From NCBI RefSeq assembly GCF_037392515.1, contig NC_090288.1:61551673-61615672 (forward strand): 64,000 bases of DNA, given 5' to 3'. How positions within the stretch are numbered: the first letter of the stretch is position 1; each line of letters starts with the position of its first letter. Made by a program: the position numbers and the translations under genes. Source of the stretch: Haliotis asinina. Its lineage: Eukaryota; Mollusca; Gastropoda; Lepetellida; Haliotidae. The notes beneath the pieces are model-generated. The model was given only the letters and a program-made list of their open reading frames with translations. It did no database searches and was not told the DNA's origin. This document shows, one piece after another, positions 13,101-24,797 of the stretch.

Positions 13101-16100
13101 TTTCTTTCTTAACAAAACTTGAACTTACAAAATGTGTACAATGTCCACTAAAGCCCCCTGTCTCTTCTCCACAGACCTATACCATGCCGGAGTATCTCTC
13201 CAAGAGATTCGGGGGAACCAGGATGAGAGTGTACTTCGCCTTTCTCTCCCTCATCCTGTATATCTTCACCAAATGCTCAGTAAGTACCGGGTTGAAGGTT
13301 TGTAATATACGTTATTACTCTGCAGCTTTGGTTCAGTCAGCCTGCTCCTGTCATTAGGCTGCTCCTGTCATTAGGCTGCTCCTGTCATTAGCCTGCTCCT
13401 GTCATTAGCCTGCTCCTGTCATTAGCCTGCTCCTGTCATTAGGCTGCTCCTGTCATTAGGCTGCTCCTGTCATTAGCCTGCTCCTGTCATTAGCCTGCTC
13501 CTGTCATTAGGCTGCTCCTGTCATTAGGCTGCTCCTGTCATTAGCCTGCTCCTGTCATTAGCCTGCTCCTGTCATTAGCCTGCTTCTGTCATTAGCCTGC
13601 TGGTCCGGGTTCCATGCTGAGCGTGAAGCGCTAAGAGAAAATGCAGTGAGTTAAGAGGTGAGTGAATACAAGAGTCAAGAGATTATGGAAGGTTGTTTAT
13701 TTGTTTGCTTGGTGTATAACGCTACAATATTCCAGACTGTAAATAATGAGGTCTGGATCAGACAATCCAGTGAGTGACATCATGAGCATCGATCTAGGCA
13801 AGTGGAATGCGATGAGGTACCGACTGACCAAGTCAGTGAAGTCTGACATCCACACGCCGTTAGTCGCCTCATATCAGATGCATGGGTTCTGAACACCAGA
13901 TCCTCGGGAATGTGGAGTAAGTTTATGGAGTCAGTACAGATGCCATCTAATTACTGCACAATACATGAGATGAAGGTTTGAACCTAGGCAATGATGTATA
14001 TACTGTAACAGATACACACAGCTTATGCATTTTAATCCGATATAAGTCATGATATGGGTGAAACACTGCCGCTGTGACTATGAACTTTAACTCACTCACT
14101 AACCCAGTCCATTACGTGTGTGTGTTACAGGGGGACCTTTTCACTGGCGCCCTGTTCATACAACAGTCACTCAAGTGGGATCTGTACCTGAGTATCGTCC
14201 TGCTGGTTCTCATCACAGCTGTTCTCACAATTACAGGTAGCTAGCAGCATATGCATGACGTTTGTCAGTATCCACAGGAGACATACGTCTCTGAGTCATG
14301 ACGTCTTTGAGTAGCATTGTTGGAGAGATGAGCAACTTCAGTATTCGGGAGATGCGAAGTTTCAATACAGGAATCGGCATCGACACTATAAATGCTTAAC
14401 AACGATCAAGAATCTGTATAAAGACGTCGCATCACCTGTATACAGAAGTTGCTCATTCATCTCTGGCTCATGTTTACCACTGTTGGTATGGTGACACGTG
14501 ACAAACTACTGACCAGGACACCCCCATCTGCTGTCCTACAACGATCATTATTACCCATACGGACAAGGAGATGCCGTGATCTTTTTGATATTTGCACAGT
14601 GGCTCGACACCAAGGCTCGAAACTGTGAACATTATTTCAGCTCCCGTAATCACTCGTACCTCGTTGTGGACAATCTTGACCACCTTAGTGTTTTATAGTT
14701 ATTTCCAGAGCTAAATTGGAGGTCCACAGTGCTCAGCTGGCTCCTCCTCCGCTCACCCTCTTGATTCCTTTCTTCTTCCATGCATTTTCCTAAAGTGGCA
14801 CTTTAGACCCTGGTGTGACCACCAGGTTACGATTCGAAATTTCTTTACCGTAGTAGATGCGACATTCCGGTGTAGATGCTAACATTGTTTTAAGTTAATA
14901 CTTGTTCCCCTTATTGTGTGAACACTTGAACATGTGCACGTACTGCCTCAGCGTTCCCTGACTAAAGGAGAGCATATTTGCATTTGAAACGATGGCTCAA
15001 ACGATTAGGAAATTGAATTCTTGGAGTAGACGTGATACAAATATTGGGAACGTTAAGGATTTCAATATTTATAATACGATGTTCTGTGTATAGTCATACT
15101 ATTTTCATAAGTCGATAAGGAATGTATTCTGAAACGTCGAGTTCTTCGCATTACAAAATTTCGGATCCATACATTTGCCGTTTGAATTAGGACGTTGTCA
15201 GTAACGGTCTCATGTTTCAGTGATACACGATGTTGCAACAATATGCGATGATATTCTCATGTATTTGTCAACAGGTGGTCTGACAGCTGTAATCTACACA
15301 GACACGTTGCAGGCGATTCTCATGTTAACCGGAGCTGTGTACCTGACTGGCGTGGGTAAGACACGGTGCCAGGGAATGCTGGATATTGTATGAGCGCTTA
15401 CCTATTTCTGAGCAATACTTGGACGTCTTGAGGAGAGAGTGTGTTTGTTTGTTTTTACTTTACATGTGTCTTCAAATAATATTTGGACTGTATCACTTTG
15501 TACCCCCAGATTGGTATATTGGTGGAAAGACCCTGTGGGAGGAGGTGTTATGATGAGTTTCTTGAGAGGCATAAAGAAACTGGTATTTAAGTACAAGACA
15601 AAATAAATCATGGATGTCAACATCTTCCGAAGAAGGGCCAAGGAAAGGCCCTGGAACGTTGGGTATACAATAAAGAAGACGTTGACATCCACAATATTGT
15701 GGTTTAAAACAGATATGATATGAATGTTAGATAACAACGGCAGTCGACCACTGGGCATTATAGACAAAACAGAGAGGAAAAATACTCGAGTTGAGTACTG
15801 ACAAAGATATCGCTAACAGAAAAGATAACCCGTGTGCGAAACAAGTCACTGTGCTAATCTGCTGATTCTGCTGTTCCAATCTAGTACTGGGACATTGCTT
15901 TTGGGCTTTTGGGAATTGATATGCAATTCAAAATCTTATTTCATTTAATGTTAACAACCTAATTATTATATGCTTTTGATAGAAGTGTACTACTCGAAAG
16001 CAGTTGAAGAACACACGTGTTGTCCATGTGACAATAACCAACTGCAACCTGTTATACAGCTGGCTTATATCAAGTCCTTACGTCCGGTGTCCAATGAAAC

Positions 16101-19100
16101 ACTCAAGCAAATTGTTGTATATTGCAGGATTTAATGAGATCGGTGGCTTTACTGGACTACTGGAAAAGTACCCTCAGGCCGTGCCAAGGAACGTCAGTTC
16201 CATCGTCCCCGGGACGACGTGTCACCACCCCGACAAGCAGGCGTTCAGGATGCTGCGGGACGTGGATGACGACTACATGCCGTGGCTCGGCTTCCTGCTT
16301 GGGCAAACTCCGGGGTCCATCTGGTACTGGTGCACTGACCAGGTGGGTCTGTGGGCATGATAATAATCATCCACTGCAAAGTGACAGCGCGTAGTTTCTG
16401 TCAGTCAGTAACTGATTCATGTCGTGTTTTCTCAGGTCATCGTGCAACGTGCACTGGCCGCGAAGAGTGTCTCCCATGCCCAAGGGGCTACCCTGATGGC
16501 CGGCTTCATCAAAGTCCTCCCCATGTTCATCATGGTCATGCCAGGCATGGTGAGCAGGATCCTATATCCAGGTACATGAAATACAGGTGTACCAAGTGTA
16601 CTGAACTATGTGGAGCAAAGTGTGCCAGGTGTACACAACTATTTGGAATACATGTGTACCAGGTGTAAACTGTCACGTAGATTGCATTTGTACCAAGAGT
16701 ACATACCTATGTGGCATACAGTATGCAAGGTGTAAACTGTCATGTAGATTAATTCCATGTATACTACCCACCAAACCTTTACATTCACTAGTGCTAACGT
16801 AGCCACTTACTTCAGTCAGTTGTTCAGTAGTATAGACAATGATGGTACAGACCGCAAAGCCGAATCCCTATTTGAGTATATCTTAGAAACACTGTATGTC
16901 TTCAGATACTTTTGGACCCAACCCCAAGACAGGGTATATGGAAAATCAAACTCAAAAATAGAATCGAGCGCTGTAGCTATAGCAAAATCCAACGAAGTCC
17001 ACCCTGCATTCGGAGCCATTCCATTCATATCGTGTAGCCGATCACCGCAATCGTTTCTCCATCGGTCGTCAGCGAATCGAATAGCAGCAACAGTCGGTTC
17101 TCCCCTTTGTATTTGGCTACAGCAAACTACTGAGTTGTTTCAAAAGCATTTAGAATCGAGCTGAAAATGCTTCGCTTCATGGGTCAACTTCTTTATTTGT
17201 GACCGTTGTGACCTTATATGATAAAGAAGTTGAACCACAACGCATTTTCAGTTTGAGCAAACTACTGGCACGTGAAGATTCCCTCCGGAACGTCTGTGGC
17301 TTTTCAGTGTTCGTCGCATGGAGATGTTGCCACTTCCATGTTTGCCGAAAACTGTTCCGATATCCCAGTGATGGTTCTGCTTTCGCCGCTAGCTACTGGA
17401 AGGGACAAGAATCTTTCTTCTCGCATGGACATTTGTCCGCCGGTCTGTTGAGGAGAAGTTTGTGTCAAATGCTCCAGAAAGCACAGTCGTTCTCTATGTT
17501 CAAGAAACAGACGTCGATCTCAATTACTTCAGGAATCTCGAGTGGCAGGCAGTCCTGAGGTATATAGTTCATCAATTTGTTAATCCACAACATATTTCTT
17601 GTTGTCGATGCTGTGGCTAGTGGTGCCGCACTTGCAGCTTGGGTTATCTGTGTAGAAGTCAGTGAGGAGTTCCGACATGGTCATCGACGAAAACGATTCG
17701 GGGTTTGCCCGCTGCGGGGGAGATGGATGTAGACGAAATCAACTACTTACCGTCTTCTACAAACTTGCGAAAGCACAGCAAATGCAGTTCCAAAAACTGG
17801 CGAGGGATCTGGTAGCACTCGTAGAAAGTGTGGCCCGATCGCTCCAGGATTTATTTTTCTCGGAGAGGAAGATGGGGGTACACTACTCCAACAAGGTCTC
17901 AAAGACTTCGGCCGTGTTGGGCTCGCCCTGAATTCACATGTATTGGGCTTGCGATATTTGGTATTTCCTCATCACTTCCCGAATGGACAAACGACCCATT
18001 CGGATCTCGGCATAGGCTTCGCGTGAAAGCTTGCTCCCCGGCATTGTTCTACGTTGTGTACCTGTTTGTCTCTAATTGGGGTGCGCCTTTGCTGGTTTTA
18101 TTTCTTGGACAGTTGTTTTTATGCGCTGGATTCCATTTTGTTTTTCCATATAGCCTGTCTCGGGGTTGGGTCCAAAAGTATGTGAAGACAAAGTCTCTAA
18201 GACTCAAATGCAAACGTACCTCGACATTTTGGAAATCCCTGTGTGAAACACATAGGGATTTTGCTTTGCGCTCCGTACCATAAGTGTCTATATTACTTGT
18301 TCTAAACTAGATTTTGCATAATATTCCATACTGTTTAAGTGTACTGTTTGAAAATGAGCTGGTGTATTGTAAAATAAACTGGTAATGTTGAAATGATTAT
18401 TGTAAATATGAGCTCAATAAATGATTAAACTCATGGAAAATCTGTGAGTTCTTAACAGGACTTTACACCAAATAGCAACAGTTCAACTGCACGATATTTG
18501 CACATGCCTTTCAACATGATCCTCATGTAATTCTTCTGCATACGTTTTTCAGTTGCTTCGACCTAGTTAATGGAGAAGTTAATCTTTTATGTGACCACAT
18601 GTTATGCATAACACATAGTGTGTGCTTTTGATGGGTAGTATATTACTCGCGCCTAAACAACTAAAATACTGTGAAGGCATTCGATACTGTGACGCTTAAG
18701 GAACTAAACTGACGTCATCGTTTCTAGGTAGTGCATAGACATTGATTTACGCATGTGTCCACAGACGAGGTAGCTTGCACCAACCCCGATTTCTGTATGG
18801 AGGTGTGTCAGAGCAAGGCTGGATGTACGAACATCGCCTTCCCTCGATTAGTACTGGGTCTCATGCCAGACGGTAAGTAGGACTCATAACTTCAAATTTT
18901 ACATACATACATTACTATTTTTGTCCAGTGTATGTGAGTAACACAGTTGTCATAATCCTGCTGACGTGTTTCCTCATATTTCTCCCGGTGTTCACTAAAG
19001 AAACATGTTGAAGTGCAATAAAAGACAAGATTGATTAAAGTTACATTTTCAATAAATGCCACCAAATGATTCCTGAGAATTCTGACTTTCATCAAATCGC

Positions 19101-22100
19101 ACTTGAAGTAGCAGTAGCACACTTTATTTTCAGGTGCCCGGGGTCTTATGATGGCGGTGATGGTGGCAGCTTTAATGAGTGACCTTGACTCTATCTTCAA
19201 CAGCGCCAGTACTCTCTTCACCATCGACATATGGAAGAGGTTCCGACAGAGGGCGTCAGTCACGGAACTCATGATAGTCGGCCGGTATGTTGGTTCTTAC
19301 ACTCGCCAACCATAGAGCCATGAGGAAAAAGCGTAAAATGATATTTCAGTATCCTGCATGATGGCTCATTGTTTTCCATGGGGATGGATTGTGGAGTAAG
19401 GAGTGGTTGAAGAGCATGGTGAGACATGTAGATGGATAGTGATATATGTGCATAGAGAAGGATGGCTTTTCATCGGAGCAAATGGTTATGTATGGGGATT
19501 GATAGTGATGCATGAGGGTTCATAATTATGAATGAGGGATGATAGTTCAAAATGATTATTCATGAAAATGCAATTTTGAGTGTTTGTATTCGCGTGGTCC
19601 TCATACAGTTTTTTTTTCCTGAAGGGAAACATACATATCTGTCTTTAATTTCGGTAAACGATGTTATATTGTGTTACATGGATGCGAATAATGCCCCAAT
19701 TATTGGCCTACGGTGCCGCTAGGGTGTTTATCGTGGTGATGGTGGGAGTGTCTATCGCGTGGGTCCCTGTCATCAAGGAGAGCCAGGGTGGCCAGGTGTT
19801 CATCTATATCCAGGAGATCACCAACTACCTCGCCCCACCGTTTACAGCAGTCTTCCTGCTCGCCATCCTCGTGCCAAGGGTCAACGAGAAGGTTTGTTTG
19901 TCCTAGCTCAAAGTCATACAAGCGAATCTTAATACAAGCTTTTATGATTAACACATTCTGACCGCGCTTCTTTGAAACCAAGCCCCATGCTTTCTGTCCT
20001 CCCAATGCTTTGTTCAACATGTTAACATGCTATACTATATTAACCACCCGGAGAACCTGCTGGGGTGCCCTGTCTATCGTGCAATCATACCATGCGCTCC
20101 CACCCTTGAAGACTGAAGTTTCTGAGACATTTGTTTTGAATGATGCCTTGAACTCTCTCAGTGTTAGGTTCTTAAGTTGTGTAAAATGATTTTACGGGTG
20201 CTACAGCTTGTCTGCATTTTTGGTTCCCTACGCATGTTATTATATTGAGCAGGAATGCATATAACGATTCTAAGGACATACAATAATGGTCTCTTAGAGT
20301 TCGTAATTTACTGTATACTAACCCCAGATCCATTTGTTTGTTATTCCTTCGTTGTTATTTTCGTGATGTTTATTGTTGTTTTCACATTTCCATTGGTCAG
20401 GTTTGTTTGTTTGTTTGTTTCCGTGATTGTATTTCCTGAACCATGAATGTGGGTTGGCGTTTTCAACAAGATGGTATTCAACCTATTCGATCTAATCTTA
20501 TTTTAAGGTGTTTCGGGACCTGTAACTGTTACCACTGAATTTGTCATGTCTTGCGAACTCTTGGATGCCTTCTTTTAAATTTGAATATATACTTGAAGAA
20601 ACTCAGATGCGACGGTTCTATTGTAGGGTGCCTTTTGGTCCCTAATGGTGGCCTTTGTAATTGGTATGGTCCGTCTCTTCGTGGTGATGATATACCAGTT
20701 TGAAGGGGAGACCTATTGCGGGGCTAAGGCGACTGGCTATCAGCTGCCTGGTATCGTGAAGAACTTCCACTACATGTACTTCTCACTCTTCATCACCCTC
20801 GTCACCGCAGCCCTCGCCATCGTCATCAGCCTCTGCACGGAAAAACCAGACGAAAAATGTGTACGTTGTTTCCAAATTCATACTCAAGGAGGTCAGGAGA
20901 TTTATATCTTCATTTTCTGAAAAATGTGGTGCAGTTTGTAAGTTTATCATTTTTGAAGTGCAAGACAAAGACTATCACTGTTCTGAACTGAAAAGGTTAT
21001 ATAACGTCTTTTGGCAGATATTGATGAATGAACAACACATATATTCTGCCTGCAGTTAATTCGAACCACATACTGGACACGTCACGATCCACGAAAGCCA
21101 GATGTCCTTGACATTGAGTTGAGCAGAGGTCAAGGTAAAAAGGCAGAGCAAGTTGAAAAGGCAGGGGTAGACAATCCGGTTGTAGAGATGGGCGATGTTG
21201 AGGTCAAGGTCGCCAATGGAGACGAGAAAAAAGTGTTCAGATCACCGGATGTGACCGAGACACAGCCTGAACGTGAGTAACTCTAGCAACTCCATCATGG
21301 CGAAAGACCATAACAAACTTAGGTTGTTCGTTCATGTCATTTATCAATATGATGAGTGTATGTTTTCATCATCATCCTCTGCACTGCAATTCGAACCACA
21401 TCGTCTTCGTATAGGTTCGTCCTATCAGCTAACAATTTTAGGCCCTACTCATTGTGAAATGATTCAACCTAATTGTAGAGGGATCAAAGTGGAATCACAG
21501 AAACAGTGTGTTCGTAACCTATAATTTTTATCAAAATGAACTTCGGTTCAGAGTTTAGAGTACACACAAAAGAGAGCATCTTCAGACAGGATTTGCATAA
21601 ACCTTCTCCACCAGTTGTTTGACTCTTATTTGATAAAGTGATGTTTCATCTTCTTGTCGATGTATAAATCGAAACATCTTTGCCAAAACCGATGCCACTA
21701 CACCGAGAAATGTAATTAATTTAGCATTCGCAAATATGCTCCACGTAATTTCGTCTTGGCTATCACGAGTATTAAAGATCAAAGGTGAAAATGCAGATAC
21801 GGAATGGATTACGTGGACAGTGGATTGTTTCAGTAAGGTATTGGGAATATCCATTTCGTAGCACTTCTAAAATTTTCGTTGACTCAGATATGATATATAT
21901 AATTAATGACCCGACAACTGAAATAAAGAGGCAAGAAACCTTGACATATTGCCTTTGACAAGTCCCTAAGTTGTATACTGCTGCCAGTGTTTCAGGCCTG
22001 CTGGTTCGTGACAAGGGTTTGGTGTATTACAGACCATCAGAAATTAACTTTACATCTTTGACATGGTACTGTTACACATTTCCTCCGTCGTCTGTCGAAA

Positions 22101-22762
22101 TCTTGTTGTTTTGTGTTTACAATTCAACTGAAGAGTGGTTTGGGCATATTGAAACAGAATACTTGATGACTATTTCGGCCTCTGTCTTACATATTACAAT
22201 GCCAAGGGTCGATTCCCTTCATGTGTTCAGACGATTTCTGCCGTCCTAAATTGCTGGAATCAAAAGGTATACTTGGAGTAAAACTGTGCATACACATTGA
22301 CTATTGACAGACACCTTCATAGTCCGTTAGTACGAGACTAGTAACAATCCGAACGGACTAGATATTCCTCCTAAATCTACCCACCATCCTTGTTACTAAT
22401 CAAATCAACTTACCATGACTTCCAGTGTGTTCACTGTTTCTATTTTCCGATAAGCAGAATCTCCTGGCGTGGGGCGTCGCATTTTCAACTACCTGTGCGG
22501 GGTCGGAAGCATCGACGAAGATGAAGGAAAGACCCAGGCAATGATGGACCATCTGGAGGAAATGGCGAGTTTGAAGCAGAACAAATGGGTTAAAATCGGG
22601 TTGACGCTTGGCCTGTGTACTATCATGGGGATAGGAATAGCTATGTACATATTCTGGTCGCTGTACCAGTTTGATACGCCACCGTTTTATCCAGAGGGCG
22701 CTGCTTCTCTTCTTCCTGGAGACTACAATTCGTCTATGACAACAATGAATGTTACATTGTAA
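7158..22762 (+). CDS. SLC5 family sodium/solute cotransporter, SGLT/SMIT-like (15 exons, 717 aa)
   Basis: Plasma-membrane symporter that uses the Na+ gradient to import a sugar or polyol. Exons: 7158-7247, 10937-11008, 11667-11771, 12393-12452, 13175-13279, 14131-14236, 15275-15355, 16128-16342, 16436-16571, 18765-18872, 19134-19284, 19723-19891, 20627-20860, 21056-21272, 22458-22762. All are GT-AG, phases agree, and the total is 2154 nt. The ATG has a strong context (ACAATGG). Residue numbers run 17 behind human SGLT1, and the sugar-site residues are kept: N63 (N78), H68 (H83), E87 (E102), Y273/W274 (Y290/W291), K304 (K321), Q440 (Q457). The Na2-site segment reads [11 protein letters not shown], so SGLT1 Ser393 is Asp376 here, as I recall for SMIT1. 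The hydrophilic loop (about 545-655), the last membrane span (about 662-685) and an NSS/NVT-bearing tail are present. Inositol or glucose transport both remain possible. Confidence 0.95.
7332..10525. repeat. 59-bp satellite array, about 54 units, in SLC5 intron 1
   Basis: The unit contains GACAAGTCAAATAATGAA, ATGCAAAGCATAGTTAG and TACATGACGTACAGCTCAGT. Nearly all units are identical. Variation is limited to an A/G site (GAAACA or GAAGCA), a C/G site (AAAGCATAG or AAAGGATAG, seen at 7541 and 9311) and one CATAG to CACAG. It fills most of the first intron. High uniformity points to recent expansion or ongoing homogenisation. There are no spacers, so it is not CRISPR-like. Confidence 0.98.
11125..11342. 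repeat. 27-bp minisatellite, about 8 units
   Basis: The unit contains GTTGTTGGTCCATAAGTTGT followed by GTATACC. The period is a multiple of three, so long reading frames with 9-residue repeats appear on both strands. These are artefacts of the repeat. It lies in SLC5 intron 2, about 115 bp after the exon 2 donor. Confidence 0.9.
12085..12205 (-). repeat. SINE family B relic
   Basis: A reverse-oriented worn copy in SLC5 intron 3. It is recognised by the GAGTGAGTGAGCGAGT tail complement, AATATTACGGTGGGAAAGAC and GAAATGAGCTTCACA, which match the reverse of the family B body (TGTGAAGCCCATTTCTGG). Confidence 0.55.
12690..12890. repeat. imperfect short tandem repeat (TGTTATCACACAAGTA)
   Basis: Repeated variants of CTGTTATCACACAAGTA with an irregular 16-30 bp spacing, in SLC5 intron 4. 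No other feature is seen here. Confidence 0.7.
13340..13602. repeat. 17-bp minisatellite, about 15 units
   Basis: The unit is CCTGCTCCTGTCATTAG, with the start alternating between GGCTG and CCTG. It begins about 60 bp after the exon 5 donor of the SLC5 gene and is pyrimidine-rich on the coding strand. Confidence 0.92.
13690..13920 (-). repeat. SINE family A, old reverse copy
   Basis: The reverse complement reads like the family A body (TTAGTCGCCTCATATCAGAT, GACAATCCAGTGA, ATGAGCATCGATCTAG, CAATATTCCAGACTG), with many changes and no clear target-site duplication. It lies in SLC5 intron 5. Confidence 0.7.
16848..18275 (-). mobile_element. DNA transposon with long terminal inverted repeats and TA target duplication, decayed
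   Basis: The left end CAGACCGCAAAGC pairs with the right end GCTTTGCGCTCCG, flanked by TA at 16846-16847 and 18276-18277. The inverted repeats extend imperfectly for roughly 130-165 bp and share ATACTTTTGGACCCAACCCC. The left arm has lost a segment that the right arm keeps. Inside, on the minus strand at about 18041-17931, an ATG-led stretch begins [18 protein letters not shown], continues [18 protein letters not shown] and then stops. It resembles a helix-turn-helix DNA-binding start. Another minus fragment is [17 protein letters not shown] (about 17682). The rest has many stops. The TA duplication suggests the Tc1/mariner/pogo superfamily, but I could not find a DDE core. It sits in SLC5 intron 9. 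Confidence 0.7.
17161..17250. repeat. inverted repeat (potential hairpin) inside the transposon
   Basis: The arm CTGAAAATGC...TCAACTTCTTTAT pairs with ATAAAGAAGTTGA...GCATTTTCAG around a loop of about 25 bases (TTGTGACCGTTGTGACCTTA and a few more). A related AGCAAACTACT motif appears on both sides. It may be a subterminal repeat of the element or an internal rearrangement. Confidence 0.65.
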
Positions 22763-23924
22763 TATGCTCTCGGTTGCACGATAGATTTCATGTGTACATA
22801 TATGTATCTTTGATTATTCAGAGATTTGGGCACCTGAGGTACAAATGTTTCAGCACCGTCATTCGATGTACACAGTTGCCCTCCCACCTTTCGGGGCCCA
22901 CCGGAAACCGGTGATCGTGGATTTCTTGGTTTGTGGTAATTGTCTAAGGCCTGCATCACTTGGGGATTTTTCCGAATTCCTTTGACATGAGGATATATAT
23001 AATACAGGTAAACTGGTCAAAAGGCCGCATTTCAGTCAACACATGAGCACTCTCATTTACTCTCTCCATTTTAATCTTTCACATTACTCTCGTTCTGTTC
23101 CCTTTTGACTGTAACTTGATTCGGCATCATTTTTAAGCATAATTGGAATTTGAATCCGACCCAGAAACGAAGCCTTTGTAGTCCCAAATGGGATACTTTA
23201 TCAAAATAGTATGGAAATATACTGAAGATCGATGGGGGCGTAGTAATATGGAAGACCGTTCACACCGAGAGTTGATCTTGATTTTATTACTATCGTGTGT
23301 GGTGATGAGTTGCTGGTCGTGGGATGTGTTTCATCGTGTACATTTGTTAACATCTTGGTTCTCTTATCTCAACACGTAAGTAAAATGTTGCCATGACAAC
23401 AGCAAGGTTGCCACTAACCTTCATGACATGTATTAATGTCAGAGACGACACGGAGATATGACACTTGATGAACTCCTATATCTATATGACTGAGCTCGTT
23501 GTGACGTAACATTTGAAATTAGCAACGATGGCATTTCAAAGCGAGCAGTTTCAGAGGTAAACTTACAATCATTAAGCCCAGTGCATTTAACCCACATGAA
23601 TGAACTGCAGGCGATCTGTTCCTGACGTCCAATTTCTTTATTAACTGGGTGATTTAATTCATTATCAGAACATAAATTTATATTAACCAGATCACTAGCA
23701 ATTAGTGAAAGGCGAACTGAAGAATGTGAATTGAAAACTGAGAAGTAATTTGTCTGTTTACCAAATTTAGGAATTAGTAAAAATGTATCTTCATGAGCTA
23801 ATCAGTTTGAAGATGTTCTGTGTTGTGCAACGTTTGTGTCAATAGCAAAAGAAGAAAGTCGAAATAAAGAGAAAAATCTGTTTCAAAATCATCGTTTTGC
23901 TTTTTCTTCTTCCGGTTGGACGTA

Positions 23925-24430
23925 TTGACACCTACCCATATACACCTACACACCTGTACATACACACCTTCACATGCACACCTCGCCGTATGCACCACCA
24001 CTTTCACACCTCACCGTGGGCACCTGTATTTACACACAGGTGTAGACTGCAACACGTACAAACCTCATTGTAGAAACCGACACGTACCTACTTATACATT
24101 CACACCTCACCGTGGACACCTGTATTTACACACCTCACCGTAGACTGCAACACGTACAAACCTCATTGTAGAAACCGACACGTACCTACTTATACGTACA
24201 CCTACATGCACATACCTACACAAGACGCCTCGTCCCTAGGCACCTTCAAGTACACACCTCACCATGGACACCTACATATACACTCTTCACCGTAGACACC
24301 CAAATATACACACCTCACCGTAGACACCTACATATACACACCTTACCGTAGACACCTTCACACTTCACCGTGGATACCGACATATACACACCTCACCGTA
24401 GGCACCTACACGTGCACACATCGACTAGAA
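23925..24430. repeat. CACC-rich minisatellite, mixed periods
   Basis: Units such as CACACCTCACCGTAGACACC and ACCTACATATACAC repeat about every 24-30 bp. A larger unit of about 98 bp (TAGACTGCAACACGTACAAA, CTTATAC) is duplicated, with copies at 24042 and 24140. Confidence 0.85.
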
Positions 24431-24464
24431 TCGACACATCGACCATATCGACAGACACCAAGAG

Positions 24465-24797
24465 TTTGGCCATGGATGATACCGCCAAACGCCATCGTTC
24501 AGTGACAGCCACATACAACGTGGTGCGTTGATTCCGGTGGAGTACTTCTATGCCATCCTTGGGCGTATAATACAGACACTGGATTCTCCTCTGCAGAATT
24601 TGCCTGAACTCGACGAAGGTTTGAAACGATCAGGACTAGCTGCTGTTGCCCATTCTGGAAATCCACCGTCTTGAGCTGAGATGCAGCAGGTGGTGGGGGT
24701 TGTCATACGTGCACTAAGGCGTTGACTTGCCATTGATGTTTGGACGCTTTGTGGGGACTCAGATGTGACGTTTGTGTTCAGAAATAACTGCATATGC
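24465..24797 (-). mobile_element. Tc1/mariner-like transposase relic
   Basis: Minus-strand fragments in shifted frames resemble the middle of a Tc1-type transposase. SESPQSVQTSMASQRLSAR resembles the xSPQTVRxRLxxxGLxAR helix-turn-helix segment. A following frame gives EWAT, then SNLRRVQANSAEENPVSVLY, where the family has W+RVLFSDESxFxLY. NQRTTLYVAVTERWRLAV sits where the family has RR..ERF....V.ERDRFGGGS. At least two frameshifts and an altered DES motif show it is dead. No inverted repeats were found at the ends. Confidence 0.5.

Noticed and set aside
16757-18283. Several plus-strand reading frames of 89-151 codons
   Set aside because: They lie within the inverted-repeat transposon in an SLC5 intron, are antisense to its coding fragments, and have no homology I recognise.
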